Assembly: GCA_013204585.1 (NCBI GenBank)
Contig: JABMNL010000009.1
Location: 86,058-150,057 of the forward strand
Direction: 5' to 3'
Origin: SAR202 cluster bacterium
GTDB lineage: Bacteria; Chloroflexota; Dehalococcoidia; Lucifugimonadales; UBA3495
DNA: 64,000 bases
Shown: piece after piece, positions 54,188 to 62,621 of the stretch
How the letters are laid out: each line of letters opens with the position of its first letter
Position numbering within the stretch: position 1 is the first letter of the stretch
The notes under the pieces: generated by a model
The model's input: only the letters and a program-made list of their open reading frames with translations
What the model was told of the DNA's origin: nothing
Databases searched by the model: none
Made by a program: the position numbers and the translations under genes

Positions 54188-56020
54188 TTAGCGGGTGATT
54201 TCCTGTATCTGACCTCTCCGGAGGCCCTCGTTGTTCTTGATGCGTTGGTTCAATTGCAGAATATCGTCATGCTCACCGTCCTCCAGGTCAGGAGGCGATT
54301 CGGTGAAACGGATGCCCTCTTCTGCTTTTAATTCTCTAAGATTTCTTTCTTCAAGTCGGGAGACCACTTCCAGTAGCGCGGCCATACGGACGCTGACATC
54401 CAACGGTATTTGTTGCTTTTCCAGCAACATGTTGAGATGCCCGGTTAGCTCGCCACCGTCGTCTGTCCTGAGTAATTCGATTGTTGCATCTTTATCCAGG
54501 CCAGGGCCTGTGTCCAACCACTGGCTAAACAATTCCCGGTTTTCGTGACGCCGGAAGAACTCTGGTTTTAGCCCGTTTGCCTGCTCCCGCAACTCTGGAT
54601 AATTTAGCAACAGTTGCAGGCAGTATTCCTCTACTGGGTCGTGGTCCAACTTGGCAAAGGGTGAAGTCGCCGCCGCTGAAGGCCGTTGCTCGACGCGGCG
54701 AGTCCGTCGGGCCACTGAAGGACGGCTCAGAGCGGCTTTCACGGTGTCAATTGGGACACCTAATTCCTGCGCCAACAGCTCAACGGCGTTAGCCTGCTGG
54801 ATACCTTCCCCGAGAGAGTGGATAGACGGAGCGACCTCGGCAACTATCTGGGCTTTCCCCTGCGGACTGGAGGTATCGCCATTATTCTTGGCCGCTTTGA
54901 TTCGGAACGTAATAGCCGGAATAGCCGATTCCACCAATTTTGCCCAATCGCTTGGCGAACGGTGGATCACCTCGTCTGGGTCTTGGCCCGCTGGCATGAC
55001 GATTATTCTTGGGTCCGGATCGGATGCTTGAGGAGAGCCGTCCGGGCCTTGGTGTTTAACAACCTTGGTTCGGAAGTTCTCCAGAATTACATCGAGACTG
55101 CGCAGCGTGGCTGCTTGCCCGGCGGCGTCTTGGTCCAACGCCATGGTCATCTTTCCGGTGAGACGCCGCAGCGCGTCAACCTGAAATTCGGTTAGCGCTG
55201 TTCCCATCTGGGCCACAACGTTCTTGAACCCGGCCTGGTGGGCCGCGATGGCGTCCATGTAACCTTCTACGATTACCACGCCGTCTCTTCGCACATCGGT
55301 CCGTGCTCGGTCGAGGGCGTAGAGAATCCTGCTCTTGTCGAACATTGGCCCCTGGGGCGAGTTCAGGTACTTGGGCTCTGAACCGTCCAAAGACCTGGCT
55401 CCGAACCCAACCAAATTCCCGTGGGCGTCTCGGATGGGGAACATTAAGCGTCCCCGGAACAGGTCGTGGTTAACGCCGTCATCCCCGGTGCGCACAACAC
55501 CCGCGCTGGCCAGTTGCTCGGGTGTATATCCTTCTCTAATCAGATGGTTTTTGAGTGATTCTCCGTCTGACGGGCTAAGACCAATTTCAAAGGCTTCGAC
55601 GGCTAGCTTATCCAGTCCGCGCTGTTCCAAGTATTCCCTTGCGGACGCACCCTGGGCCGAGGCCAAGGTCCGCTGGAAGAAAGCGCGGGTGTCTTCATTT
55701 ATCTTTTGGACCGCTTCATCGCGGGGGCGCTGCCCTCGCTGAGGAAGGGTCACTCCGGTTTGTTGGGCTAACTGACGCAACGCCTCGCCGAATTCTAGGT
55801 TATCGGCACGCATCACGAAGGATAGCGCGTCGCCCCCGGTGGCACAGGCGCCAAAGCAGCGCCAAGATTGCCGGTCGGGAAAGACGTGGAATGAAGGCGT
55901 CTTTTCCTGATGGAAAGGGCAGTTGGCTTTAAAGCTGCGGCCAGACCGTTGCAGCGGCACACGTTGGGAGACAACCTCAACGATATCGAGGCGGCTCTTT
56001 ACGTCGTCAACGACGGTCAT
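54188..56020 (-). CDS. dnaG: DNA primase
   Basis: DnaG makes the RNA primers for replication. In 610 residues the order is: the CHC2-type zinc finger (CPFHQEKTPSFHVFPD, then WRCFGACATGGD, with one extra residue between the last two cysteines compared with CFGC), the N-terminal subdomain (FPIRDAHGNLVGFGARSLDG), and the TOPRIM core (VVIVEGYMDAIAAHQAGFKN with the catalytic Glu, and MALDQDAAGQAATLRSLDV). A helicase-interacting C-terminal domain follows. GGGAGGA precedes ATG 56020, and the promoter at 56161 fits. Confidence 0.96.
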   Translation of the reverse strand: MTVVDDVKSRLDIVEVVSQRVPLQRSGRSFKANCPFHQEKTPSFHVFPDRQSWRCFGACATGGDALSFVMRADNLEFGEALRQLAQQTGVTLPQRGQRPRDEAVQKINEDTRAFFQRTLASAQGASAREYLEQRGLDKLAVEAFEIGLSPSDGESLKNHLIREGYTPEQLASAGVVRTGDDGVNHDLFRGRLMFPIRDAHGNLVGFGARSLDGSEPKYLNSPQGPMFDKSRILYALDRARTDVRRDGVVIVEGYMDAIAAHQAGFKNVVAQMGTALTEFQVDALRRLTGKMTMALDQDAAGQAATLRSLDVILENFRTKVVKHQGPDGSPQASDPDPRIIVMPAGQDPDEVIHRSPSDWAKLVESAIPAITFRIKAAKNNGDTSSPQGKAQIVAEVAPSIHSLGEGIQQANAVELLAQELGVPIDTVKAALSRPSVARRTRRVEQRPSAAATSPFAKLDHDPVEEYCLQLLLNYPELREQANGLKPEFFRRHENRELFSQWLDTGPGLDKDATIELLRTDDGGELTGHLNMLLEKQQIPLDVSVRMAALLEVVSRLEERNLRELKAEEGIRFTESPPDLEDGEHDDILQLNQRIKNNEGLRRGQIQEITR

Positions 56021-56160
56021 AGTCCTCCCTCGTTAACTGCGAGCCTGATACCCGTTGGCTGCACGTCTGATTCGTTCGAGTGTTCCGTAGCTGCACCGCC
56101 CCACAACTGGATTGCCTGGGCTCTTGTCCAGGCCAGGTCTAATAAAGTGCATTACGCACA

Positions 56161-56169
56161 ATTATACCA
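56161..56169 (-). promoter_or_regulatory. Extended -10 promoter of the dnaG-rpoD operon
   Basis: On the minus strand TGG precedes a perfect TATAAT (56166-56161). No clear -35 is seen. The predicted leader to ATG 56020 is about 135 bases. Confidence 0.65.
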
Positions 56170-56323
56170 ACTTACAGTTTACCATGAGCTATTGACTTTT
56201 GGACAGGCGTTTCTACCTAATAGAACACCATAATTGATGCATCTGAAGCTCATAAGATTTTGGGTTTTGCAATGAATTTTGATATAGTTCCGAATCCGAC
56301 GCCTGTTGAGCCCAGAAAGATGC

Positions 56324-57145
56324 CTAGCTTAAGCGATTAGCTAGGGCATTTTTACGCTCCAGCATCACCTGGAGGGAGTCGGTGACGGTAGCATCCAGGC
56401 GTGCGGCGGCCATCTTTTCCATGTCGCGGTCGAAATCCAAATCCCAGGCAAGCACCTTGGAGCCTCGGGCGTGGAATTTGCTATGTAGCGTGGGGTTGTA
56501 AGAGTCGTTGGCTGGGTCGTACCAATTGGCCTGTACCAGCGGGCTGAAGCAACGCGACCGAATGGGAAAGGGATGATTGCGAGACCAAATGTAGCCGCGA
56601 CTGATTCGCGGCTCAATCTTCTTGAGTTCGTAGAGCGAAATTGGGTTGAAACTGGCAACCAGGGTGCTGTCCCACCGTGAGTGACGCCGCACCACTTCCG
56701 CCACTTTGTGGGCAATGAGCCTCATGCCTTTCATGATGACCTTCATCTCCACGTTAATCAGAAAGTCGGAAGGAAGGGTCTCAAAGACTTCGTCTAAGGT
56801 CGGCGTCTGCTCTCCGTTAAAGCCCGAGCCGAACCAAGATCCTGCATCCAGGCTGCGAACCTCGTCCAGAGTGGAATGGTTCACCGGCCCGCTGCCGTTT
56901 GAGGTTCGCTCCAGGCATCGGTCATGAAACACCACCAACTGCTCGTCTTTGGTGAGGCGGACGTCCAATTCAATGCCGTCTGCCCCCAAGTTCAAGGCCT
57001 GCTTGAACGCGAAGAGAGTGTTCTCTGGGGCGTTGGTAGTGTCACCACGATGGGCAATGATGAGTGGAACAGACTGGGAACCGGGAGCGAAATCCCAGCG
57101 GGTCACACGTTGATTGGTAGATTGGGGGGTGGGTTCTGATTCCAA
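56324..57145 (-). CDS. Glycerophosphodiester phosphodiesterase
   Basis: GDPD enzymes cleave deacylated phospholipids to glycerol 3-phosphate and an alcohol. The domain starts at PLIIAHRGDTTNAPENTLFA and continues with LGADGIELDVRLTKDEQLVV and FHDRCLERTSNGSG, giving the catalytic histidines and the metal ligands; FLINVEMKV supplies a further Glu. I place the start at TTG 57145 because GAGG lies six bases upstream. The open frame can extend to TTG 57214, but there the start codon coincides with a TTGACA that may be the -35 of its promoter. The preferred product is about 273 residues. No signal peptide is evident. Confidence 0.88.
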   Translation of the reverse strand: MESEPTPQSTNQRVTRWDFAPGSQSVPLIIAHRGDTTNAPENTLFAFKQALNLGADGIELDVRLTKDEQLVVFHDRCLERTSNGSGPVNHSTLDEVRSLDAGSWFGSGFNGEQTPTLDEVFETLPSDFLINVEMKVIMKGMRLIAHKVAEVVRRHSRWDSTLVASFNPISLYELKKIEPRISRGYIWSRNHPFPIRSRCFSPLVQANWYDPANDSYNPTLHSKFHARGSKVLAWDLDFDRDMEKMAAARLDATVTDSLQVMLERKNALANRLS

Positions 57146-57191
57146 TTGGAGCCTCGCAGTACCGGTTGCTAGCCGGGCGTCACCACCATAC

Positions 57192-57215
57192 GTATGCCAG
57201 TTATTGAGTGTCAAG
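57192..57215 (-). promoter_or_regulatory. Possible promoter of the glycerophosphodiesterase gene
   Basis: On the minus strand TTGACA (57215-57210) is followed after an 18-base spacer by a weak TATGGT at the low-coordinate end of the interval. It overlaps the longer candidate reading frame, supporting the internal TTG start. Confidence 0.45.
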
Positions 57216-57328
57216 GAACGTTTTAGGACTAGCGGATAGGCAAGCTATACTCAGATATTGGGGCGTAGAATATCCAAGTCTGGGGTTATCCGGGCATTAG
57301 TCGCAATTGTCTGTGTAAATGTGGGGGC

Positions 57329-58624
57329 ATGAGGCCATTTTCAGGGGTTAGAGGAACGTTGTGGTCGGTGCTGCAAAGCGCCGACTTTCGCGTTATCTGG
57401 TATGTGGGTAGCCTGGGCGAGTTTGGTCGGCGTATGGAAATGCTGGTCGTAAGCTGGCTGGTGCTCCAGTTGACCGACTCTTACTTCCAACTGGGTCTGG
57501 TGCTGGCCTTCAACAACCTGCCCCGACCCATGGTCTCAATGTTCACCGGCTACATCGCGGACCGATTCCCCAGGGCTAAGGTCATGATGGTGAGCCAGAC
57601 GATTAACGTTCTGACCTCAACCACCTTGTTGGCGGTGATTGCCTACGATTTCGACCTGATAAAGCCGTGGTACCTGTTCGCGGCAATGTTCCTCCAGGGA
57701 CTAACCAAGGCTATTGAAGACCCGTCCCGCCGCACGGCAATCTTCGACATTGTGGGGCCACGGAAGTTGGTCAACGCCCTCTCCCTGGACGTAGTCAGCA
57801 ACAACCTGGGGAAGATGGCCGGGCCGGTGGTCGGTGGGATTCTGGTAGACACTGCCGGATTCACCGGGGCCTACGCTTTCTTGCTATCGGTCCATGTCTA
57901 TAATCTGGTGCTGATGACCCGGCTGCGAATTCCCGGCTACCAGGGGCCAGCGAATATTGAACCGGTCTGGCGCAGTTTGGGCACGGCAGTTAAGTTCGCC
58001 TGGCGGAGTCCGGCGTTGGTAGGGTTGTTCTATATCACCATTGTGATGAACACCCTTGCTTTCCCCTTCCAGCAGTTCATACCTGCCATCGGGCGTGACC
58101 ACTTGGGTGTGGGGGCCACCATGGTGGGCCTTCTGGTCGCCGCTGATGGGTTTGGTCAACTGGCCGGTGCGGGAATCATGGCCGTTAGCCGCGATTTGCG
58201 TTTTCACGGAAGAGTCTTCGTATTGGGTTCGGTGGGAGTCTTGCTGATGGGCATGCTCTTCGCATGGTCGCCTTGGTATGCCCTGACCTTTGGGTTATTA
58301 ACGCTGAGCGGCATTGGCCAGTCGGGATTTTCCACCATGCAGAGCGCGGTCACCATGTTGGCCACCCCCCATGATATTCGGGGCCGGATGATGGGGTTGC
58401 TAAGTGTATGCATCGGCGCTGGCACACCTTTGGGTGTTGCGGAGATGGGCGCTGTGGCCGGGGCCGTTTCTATTCAGGTGGCCATTTCGCTGAACGCCTT
58501 AGCTGGTTTGTTCCTTCTGCTACCGGCAATGGTCCTTAGTCCACTGCTCTGGAAACCACTGGTCCAAGTGGAACCAGACCCCATCCCGAATTCTGAAGTA
58601 GTTGCAGAACCTGGGGCCAATTAG
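57329..58624 (+). CDS. Major facilitator superfamily transporter
   Basis: A 431-residue membrane carrier from ATG 57329. Its pattern matches the enterobactin exporter/MFS_3-like group: an N-terminal FRVIWYVGSLGEFGRRMEML, then LVLAFNNLPRPMVSMFTGYI and ADRFPRAKVMMVSQTINVLT (the conserved D-R-x-x-R loop). LVNALSLDVVSNNLGKMAGP follows, and the second half has IAVGTPLG-like small-residue helices (SVCIGAGTPLGVAEMGAVAG). The transported compound is unknown. The downstream protoglobin has its own promoter. Confidence 0.9.
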   Translation: MRPFSGVRGTLWSVLQSADFRVIWYVGSLGEFGRRMEMLVVSWLVLQLTDSYFQLGLVLAFNNLPRPMVSMFTGYIADRFPRAKVMMVSQTINVLTSTTLLAVIAYDFDLIKPWYLFAAMFLQGLTKAIEDPSRRTAIFDIVGPRKLVNALSLDVVSNNLGKMAGPVVGGILVDTAGFTGAYAFLLSVHVYNLVLMTRLRIPGYQGPANIEPVWRSLGTAVKFAWRSPALVGLFYITIVMNTLAFPFQQFIPAIGRDHLGVGATMVGLLVAADGFGQLAGAGIMAVSRDLRFHGRVFVLGSVGVLLMGMLFAWSPWYALTFGLLTLSGIGQSGFSTMQSAVTMLATPHDIRGRMMGLLSVCIGAGTPLGVAEMGAVAGAVSIQVAISLNALAGLFLLLPAMVLSPLLWKPLVQVEPDPIPNSEVVAEPGAN

Positions 58625-58641
58625 GCGTCGTCCCATGCGCC

Positions 58642-58670
58642 TTGCCCGCCTTCTTGGGAACAGTTATATT
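58642..58670 (+). promoter_or_regulatory. Sigma-70 promoter of the protoglobin gene
   Basis: TTGCCC (58642-58647) and TATATT (58665-58670) are 17 bases apart. Transcription would start near 58677, about 47 bases before ATG 58724. Confidence 0.65.
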
Positions 58671-58723
58671 CTGGTAGGCCGGGCAGTCGTACTCTCGGCC
58701 TTCTGAAAAAACCCGGAGTAAAG

Positions 58724-59296
58724 ATGCCCAGAATTGTGGATTGGCCCGCCCGGATGCAACAAGTCGCCGAGTTCGTTGGCCTCGACCAGGAAGCGCTGGA
58801 CATCATACAGACCACCCGCGAACTGGTGTTGGAAAAGGGCGAGGAACTGACCGCCGCCGTCTACGACCACTTCTTGAAGTTCCCCGAGTCCCGCCGGTTC
58901 TTTCTCACCGAGGAAGGCGAGGTCAACGAAGAACGGCTTGAGCGTCGCAAGCATAGCCTGATGCGGTGGCTAAGGGGTTCCTTAGACTTCAAGATAGACG
59001 AAGACTACCCGATTAGATTGCTGGCCACGGGAATAGTACACAGTCACCCTCCATCCCACCGGGCCCACATGGGGTCCATTCCCAGCAGGTTCATGATTGG
59101 CACCATGTCATTCGTTCAGACCGCTTTGGCGCAGATACTGCACGACGAAATGTCCGACCCTAATGAGGCACAGAGAGCGTCGGTGGCTTGGAACAAAATG
59201 CTGATGGTACAGCTAGACATCCTGCTGGCTGGTTATGTCAGCGAGACCCCGACTGAGGCGACAGGCGAAGCCCCGGACGTGCCCGATTTCGATTAG
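58724..59296 (+). CDS. Protoglobin-domain protein
   Basis: A 190-residue heme protein of the protoglobin/globin-coupled-sensor fold, without any attached signalling domain. Family features are VGLDQEALDIIQTTRELVLE, YDHFLKFPESRRFF, RRKHSLMRWLRGSLDF and, in the proximal-histidine region, GIVHSHPPSHRAHMGSIPSR followed by FMIGTMSFVQTALAQI. Free-standing protoglobins bind oxygen, CO or NO; here the ligand and role are unknown. It starts at ATG 58724 after GGAG. The AroQ-like gene lies 58 bases downstream and could be cotranscribed. Confidence 0.85.
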   Translation: MPRIVDWPARMQQVAEFVGLDQEALDIIQTTRELVLEKGEELTAAVYDHFLKFPESRRFFLTEEGEVNEERLERRKHSLMRWLRGSLDFKIDEDYPIRLLATGIVHSHPPSHRAHMGSIPSRFMIGTMSFVQTALAQILHDEMSDPNEAQRASVAWNKMLMVQLDILLAGYVSETPTEATGEAPDVPDFD

Positions 59297-59354
59297 AACC
59301 GGGCAACGGTCAAAAATCAGATAGTCTTAGCGACTTTAATTAGGAGAGAACAAC

Positions 59355-59780
59355 ATGGGTAAAGTGTTGGTGATTCAGGGCGCAGGCATGAACATGCGCG
59401 GCAAGGCCCAAGTAGAGACGTTCGGGCCAATGACCATGGATGAGATGAACGAGCAAATTCTTGGGTACGCAGAGGGTCTGGGGATGGACATTGAGTTGTT
59501 CCACTCCAACATCGAGGGTGAAGTGGTCAACGCCTTGTATGACGCCCACGAGCGGAACTTTGATGCCGCATTGATTAACCCTGCCGGTTATACCACGGTT
59601 GCCGGCCCGCTTAGGGGCGCTATATCCCAGGTAGGGTTCCCGGTTATTGAGGTGCATGCTTCCAATCCCACCGCCCGGGGCACTGTGTCCCAGGTGTTGC
59701 CGGTCTGCAAAGGTTCGGTGTACGGGTTTGGAGTCTTCGGCTATAAGCTGGCCCTAGAAGCAGTCAAGCAGATGGCCTAG
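59355..59780 (+). CDS. AroQ-like protein with altered active site
   Basis: This protein has the fold and length (141 residues) of type II 3-dehydroquinate dehydratase: VLVIQGAGMNMRG at the N-terminus, FHSNIEGEVVNALYDA, INPAGYTTVAGPLRGAIS and VIEVHASNPTARG. Compared with known enzymes the His in EVHASN and the Asn of INP are kept. The catalytic Tyr position reads ETFGPMT (Phe), the Asn of the PNLN loop is not kept, and the lid arginine after the AR segment is missing. It is therefore probably not a normal shikimate-pathway enzyme. GGAG precedes ATG 59355. Confidence 0.85.
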   Translation: MGKVLVIQGAGMNMRGKAQVETFGPMTMDEMNEQILGYAEGLGMDIELFHSNIEGEVVNALYDAHERNFDAALINPAGYTTVAGPLRGAISQVGFPVIEVHASNPTARGTVSQVLPVCKGSVYGFGVFGYKLALEAVKQMA

Positions 59781-59847
59781 CAGCTATAGGCGAATGGTGT
59801 GGTTAATCGCACCGAAAGCATCTGTTCTTCGCGAACACATCGTCATG

Positions 59848-59893
59848 AACATTCCGGTTGGTCATCAAGTAATCGATGACCACCCGGAATGTT
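59848..59893. terminator. Long hairpin between the AroQ-like gene and the small ORF
   Basis: AACATTCCGG plus TTGGTCATC (59848-59866) pairs with GATGACCA plus CCCGGAATGTT (59875-59893), leaving an eight-base loop and one mispaired position. A T-rich but interrupted stretch follows on the plus side. It may end the protoglobin/AroQ-like transcript. Confidence 0.6.
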
Positions 59894-59906
59894 TTGCTTT
59901 CATCGA

Positions 59907-60005
59907 CTATCTTAAAGTTCTCTTAAAATTCCCTTTCATGGAACGCATGAAGGCCATCTGGTCAGGGGTTAGTTCTATTTCGTAGAACTGTTTGGGACTG
60001 GCCAT
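59907..60005 (-). CDS. Possible 32-residue protein
   Basis: A short minus-strand frame from ATG 60005 encodes MASPKQFYEIELTPDQMAFM and a basic tail ending FKRTLR. GAGGAGA lies upstream at a good distance. It is flanked by the hairpin at 59848-59893 and the divergent lipoprotein gene. It may be a true small protein or the remnant of a longer gene. I do not recognise it, and with so few residues the coding evidence is weak. Confidence 0.4.
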   Translation of the reverse strand: MASPKQFYEIELTPDQMAFMRSMKGNFKRTLR

Positions 60006-60072
60006 GCTGCTGTCTCCTCGACCTTCAATCGGCTGGCTTGTAACGTACCATCAACCCACAATATTTGGTTGT

Positions 60073-60579
60073 ATGAAAGTGTTTAATACGGTTTTATTTG
60101 CCCTGCTGTTTGCAGCATTGGTCGCTGCTTGTAGCTCGGAAACCCCCGTGCCTATTTCGGCCCCTCAGTCTTCGTCCGACCTCGCGGGCAACCCGAGCCT
60201 ATTTAGAGCGACGGCTGCCTCTTACTGGGAAGCGAATCCGTCGCCGGGCTTGGCAGGCGACCCAGAATTATTTAGAGCGAAGTCGGTAGCCTATTGGAAG
60301 GCGTTTAACGTTTACGACCTGGAAACGTTAAAGACTTACTACGAACCTGGCCTTTGGCTGGAGGACGGAGGGGAGCTCTACCGAGCTGTAGACTTGCTGA
60401 AACAATTGGCCATCCAGGTGGAGATGGAGGAGCAAGTTGCGCCGGTCAAGAACGACCAAGGCGAATGGGAAATGATGCTGTTGATGATGGAGCCCACTGG
60501 AACGCGCAATTTTCGTATGGCCTGGGTTGAGTCTGACGATGAATGGCTATTGAGCGCGGTCACGGAACTTCCAAAGTGA
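60073..60579 (+). CDS. Lipoprotein of unknown function
   Basis: A 168-residue secreted protein. ATG 60073 begins a lipoprotein signal: MKVFNTVLFALLFAALVAAC, with the lipobox LVAAC, then a Ser-rich linker SSETPVPISAPQSSSD. Two short repeats follow (AGNPSLFRATAASYW and AGDPELFRAKSVAYW). The remainder (YDLETLKTYYEPGLWLEDGG, and an acidic end) resembles SnoaL-like or lumazine-binding small folds, but this is not proven. The longer reading from 59992 lacks a signal peptide and is rejected. Confidence 0.72.
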   Translation: MKVFNTVLFALLFAALVAACSSETPVPISAPQSSSDLAGNPSLFRATAASYWEANPSPGLAGDPELFRAKSVAYWKAFNVYDLETLKTYYEPGLWLEDGGELYRAVDLLKQLAIQVEMEEQVAPVKNDQGEWEMMLLMMEPTGTRNFRMAWVESDDEWLLSAVTELPK

Positions 60580-60602
60580 ATTCCGGTTACTGGAGCCGCC
60601 TG

Positions 60603-61703
60603 TTATAAAGCGGCGTCTAAGACTGCTTGAGAGATCGCCGCCAACCGGGGTGTGTTGCTAGCTTCGGCCCGGAATCCATTGGTTATGTAAGCCATTGCCA
60701 GGCCGGAGTCCGGGTTTGCCCACCCGATAGACGTACCCGAACCCGCATGCCCAAAGGTACGTATACTCTCGTTGCCGGGGCTTGCGGAGCGGGGGTCCCC
60801 CAGAGAAAGGCCCAGCGAGCGCTTCACGTTTCGGTCCAGCGTGTGGTCGAGACCTTCGGACTGTTGCTTGGTAACCTCGGCCACTGTCTCCGGTTTCATT
60901 GTCACCACGCCATCCAAAGTGCCTCCCCCGGCCATCATGGCGTAGAACCTCGCCAGGCCCCGGGCTGTGGCGATACCGCCACCGGCCGGTAACACCGCAG
61001 TGTGGACCTCAGGACGGTTGTAGATGGTTACCTGACTGGTCCGGTCGCAGTCTTCCATGGCGTGCAGTTTTGACACCCGCGCCTCCATGTCAGGGTTGAT
61101 GCCCAGGTGGAATTCCTCAATGTTTAAAGGGCCGGTAATCTCTTCCCGGACGAATTGGTCTATTGGTCGCCCGTCGATGCGGCGGACCAATTCTCCCACT
61201 ACCCAGCCGAAATTCCGTGGATGGTAGGCAATCACCCTTCCTGGTTGGTAGTCCAGCGGTATCTGCTCCATGGCGTTGACCGCCGCGTCCCAATCGTGCC
61301 ATCGGTCCCAAGTCATATGACTGGGGGTGTCGGGGAAGCCCGATTGGTGGGTTAGCACGTGCCGGATGGTTACCTCTTCTTTACCCTTCTGAGCAAAACC
61401 GGGCCAATGGGATGCAACGGTGTCGTCCCAGTCGAACTTGCCACGCTCCCAGAGGATGTGCAGACAAGCGGAAGTCACGCCTTTGGTGGAAGAGTACAGA
61501 ACAAAAATGGTGTCCGAAGCAACTGGTTTGCCGGTCTCCCGGTCAGCAAGGCCGCCAAATAGGTCTAGTACTGGCTTGCCATTCCGGTAGACTGCCAAAG
61601 CCGCCCCAGGGTGCACTCCGGTCTCCACCTGGTGATTGAATAGCTCTTCAACACGGTTGAGACCTTGAGGATCCATCTGGGCGCTTTCTGCGGCTACCAC
61701 CAT
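60603..61703 (-). CDS. Serine hydrolase of the class C beta-lactamase family
   Basis: A 366-residue protein related to EstB-type esterases and D-aminopeptidases. The S-x-x-K nucleophile motif is VLYSSTKGVTSACLHILWER, the Tyr motif is VIAYHPRNFGWVVGELVRRI, and the third motif region is TFGHAGSGTSIGWANPDSGL with an H-A-G in place of K-T-G. It carries no signal peptide, so it is more likely a cytoplasmic esterase or peptidase than a beta-lactamase. ATG 61703 follows AGGGAAG. Confidence 0.92.
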   Translation of the reverse strand: MVVAAESAQMDPQGLNRVEELFNHQVETGVHPGAALAVYRNGKPVLDLFGGLADRETGKPVASDTIFVLYSSTKGVTSACLHILWERGKFDWDDTVASHWPGFAQKGKEEVTIRHVLTHQSGFPDTPSHMTWDRWHDWDAAVNAMEQIPLDYQPGRVIAYHPRNFGWVVGELVRRIDGRPIDQFVREEITGPLNIEEFHLGINPDMEARVSKLHAMEDCDRTSQVTIYNRPEVHTAVLPAGGGIATARGLARFYAMMAGGGTLDGVVTMKPETVAEVTKQQSEGLDHTLDRNVKRSLGLSLGDPRSASPGNESIRTFGHAGSGTSIGWANPDSGLAMAYITNGFRAEASNTPRLAAISQAVLDAAL

Positions 61704-61772
61704 TTCGTTACTTCCCTGTTACGCGATTTTATTACGCCGTTATCTTCCGGGCTTACGATTATCTGACCCGGA

Positions 61773-62570
61773 TTAAATGACGGTTATTTCGGCCCCGCCC
61801 AGGCCCTCTATCATTATGGCGGCTTTGTCGCCAGCCTTCAGGAATTTGGGAGACACGATGCTGCCGGTTATTATCACCATTCCAGTAGTTAGTCCCAATC
61901 CCTGCTCCGACAATTTGTTTGCCAGCCAGGCTAAGGGTTCCAAGGGATGGCCCATAACGTCCGAGCCGTGGCCGTCTCCGACTAGCTCGCCGTTGATGGT
62001 CATTGACCCATAAGCTGCAGCCAAGTCGATGTCTCGCCAGTTAGATACTGGCTCTCCCAAGACAACCCCGGCATTGGAAATGTTGGCGGCCACAGCAGTG
62101 ATGAACTGGGTTTTCTGTTCCTGGCCTGGGGTGCGCCGGGCATCGATTACTTCAAAGGCGGTCATCAGGGATTCCACTGCTTTAGACACTTTATTTCGGT
62201 CATAGGGAGCACCCGAAGCTGGTAGGTCGGAGCCCAATCGTGCCGCAACTTCACATTCAATACCCAGCTGAACAAAATCTGCTGCTGCCAGGGTACACGG
62301 CGACTGGCGGATATTGTTTGCCAGCATTATTCCCATGCATGGGTCGCTAACACCGTTGGCCTGTTGCAACACGGCTGTGGTGTACGCCAATTTATAACCG
62401 GCTATCGGCCCTTGGTCTTTCGAAATGACCGATTGGAATTCCCGTTGAATTAAATAAGCTTCGTCCAAATCGACGGGCATCAATTGGTCTTCCAACATGA
62501 ATAATTGGTTGGCCCTGAATTGCTCGGAAAGGGTTTGGGCTGCTTGCTGTATTTTTGTGTTGACTGACAT
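61773..62570 (-). CDS. Hydratase/decarboxylase, 2-keto-4-pentenoate hydratase (FAH) family
   Basis: A 265-residue enzyme of the fumarylacetoacetate hydrolase superfamily. It is closest to the MhpD/2-hydroxypentadienoate hydratase and 4-oxalocrotonate decarboxylase group. Metal ligands fall in VQLGIECEVAARLGSDLP (E-x-E), and GPIAGYKLAYTTAVLQQ, AFEVIDARR and TGSIVSPKFLKAGDKAAIMI are conserved. These enzymes act in meta-cleavage of aromatic compounds. No other genes of such a pathway are nearby, so the substrate is unclear. Confidence 0.9.
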   Translation of the reverse strand: MSVNTKIQQAAQTLSEQFRANQLFMLEDQLMPVDLDEAYLIQREFQSVISKDQGPIAGYKLAYTTAVLQQANGVSDPCMGIMLANNIRQSPCTLAAADFVQLGIECEVAARLGSDLPASGAPYDRNKVSKAVESLMTAFEVIDARRTPGQEQKTQFITAVAANISNAGVVLGEPVSNWRDIDLAAAYGSMTINGELVGDGHGSDVMGHPLEPLAWLANKLSEQGLGLTTGMVIITGSIVSPKFLKAGDKAAIMIEGLGGAEITVI

Positions 62571-62621
62571 GATGCCGCCTTTATTTTGGGTTTGAGACTG
62601 CTAAATTAAATTAGGGCAGTG

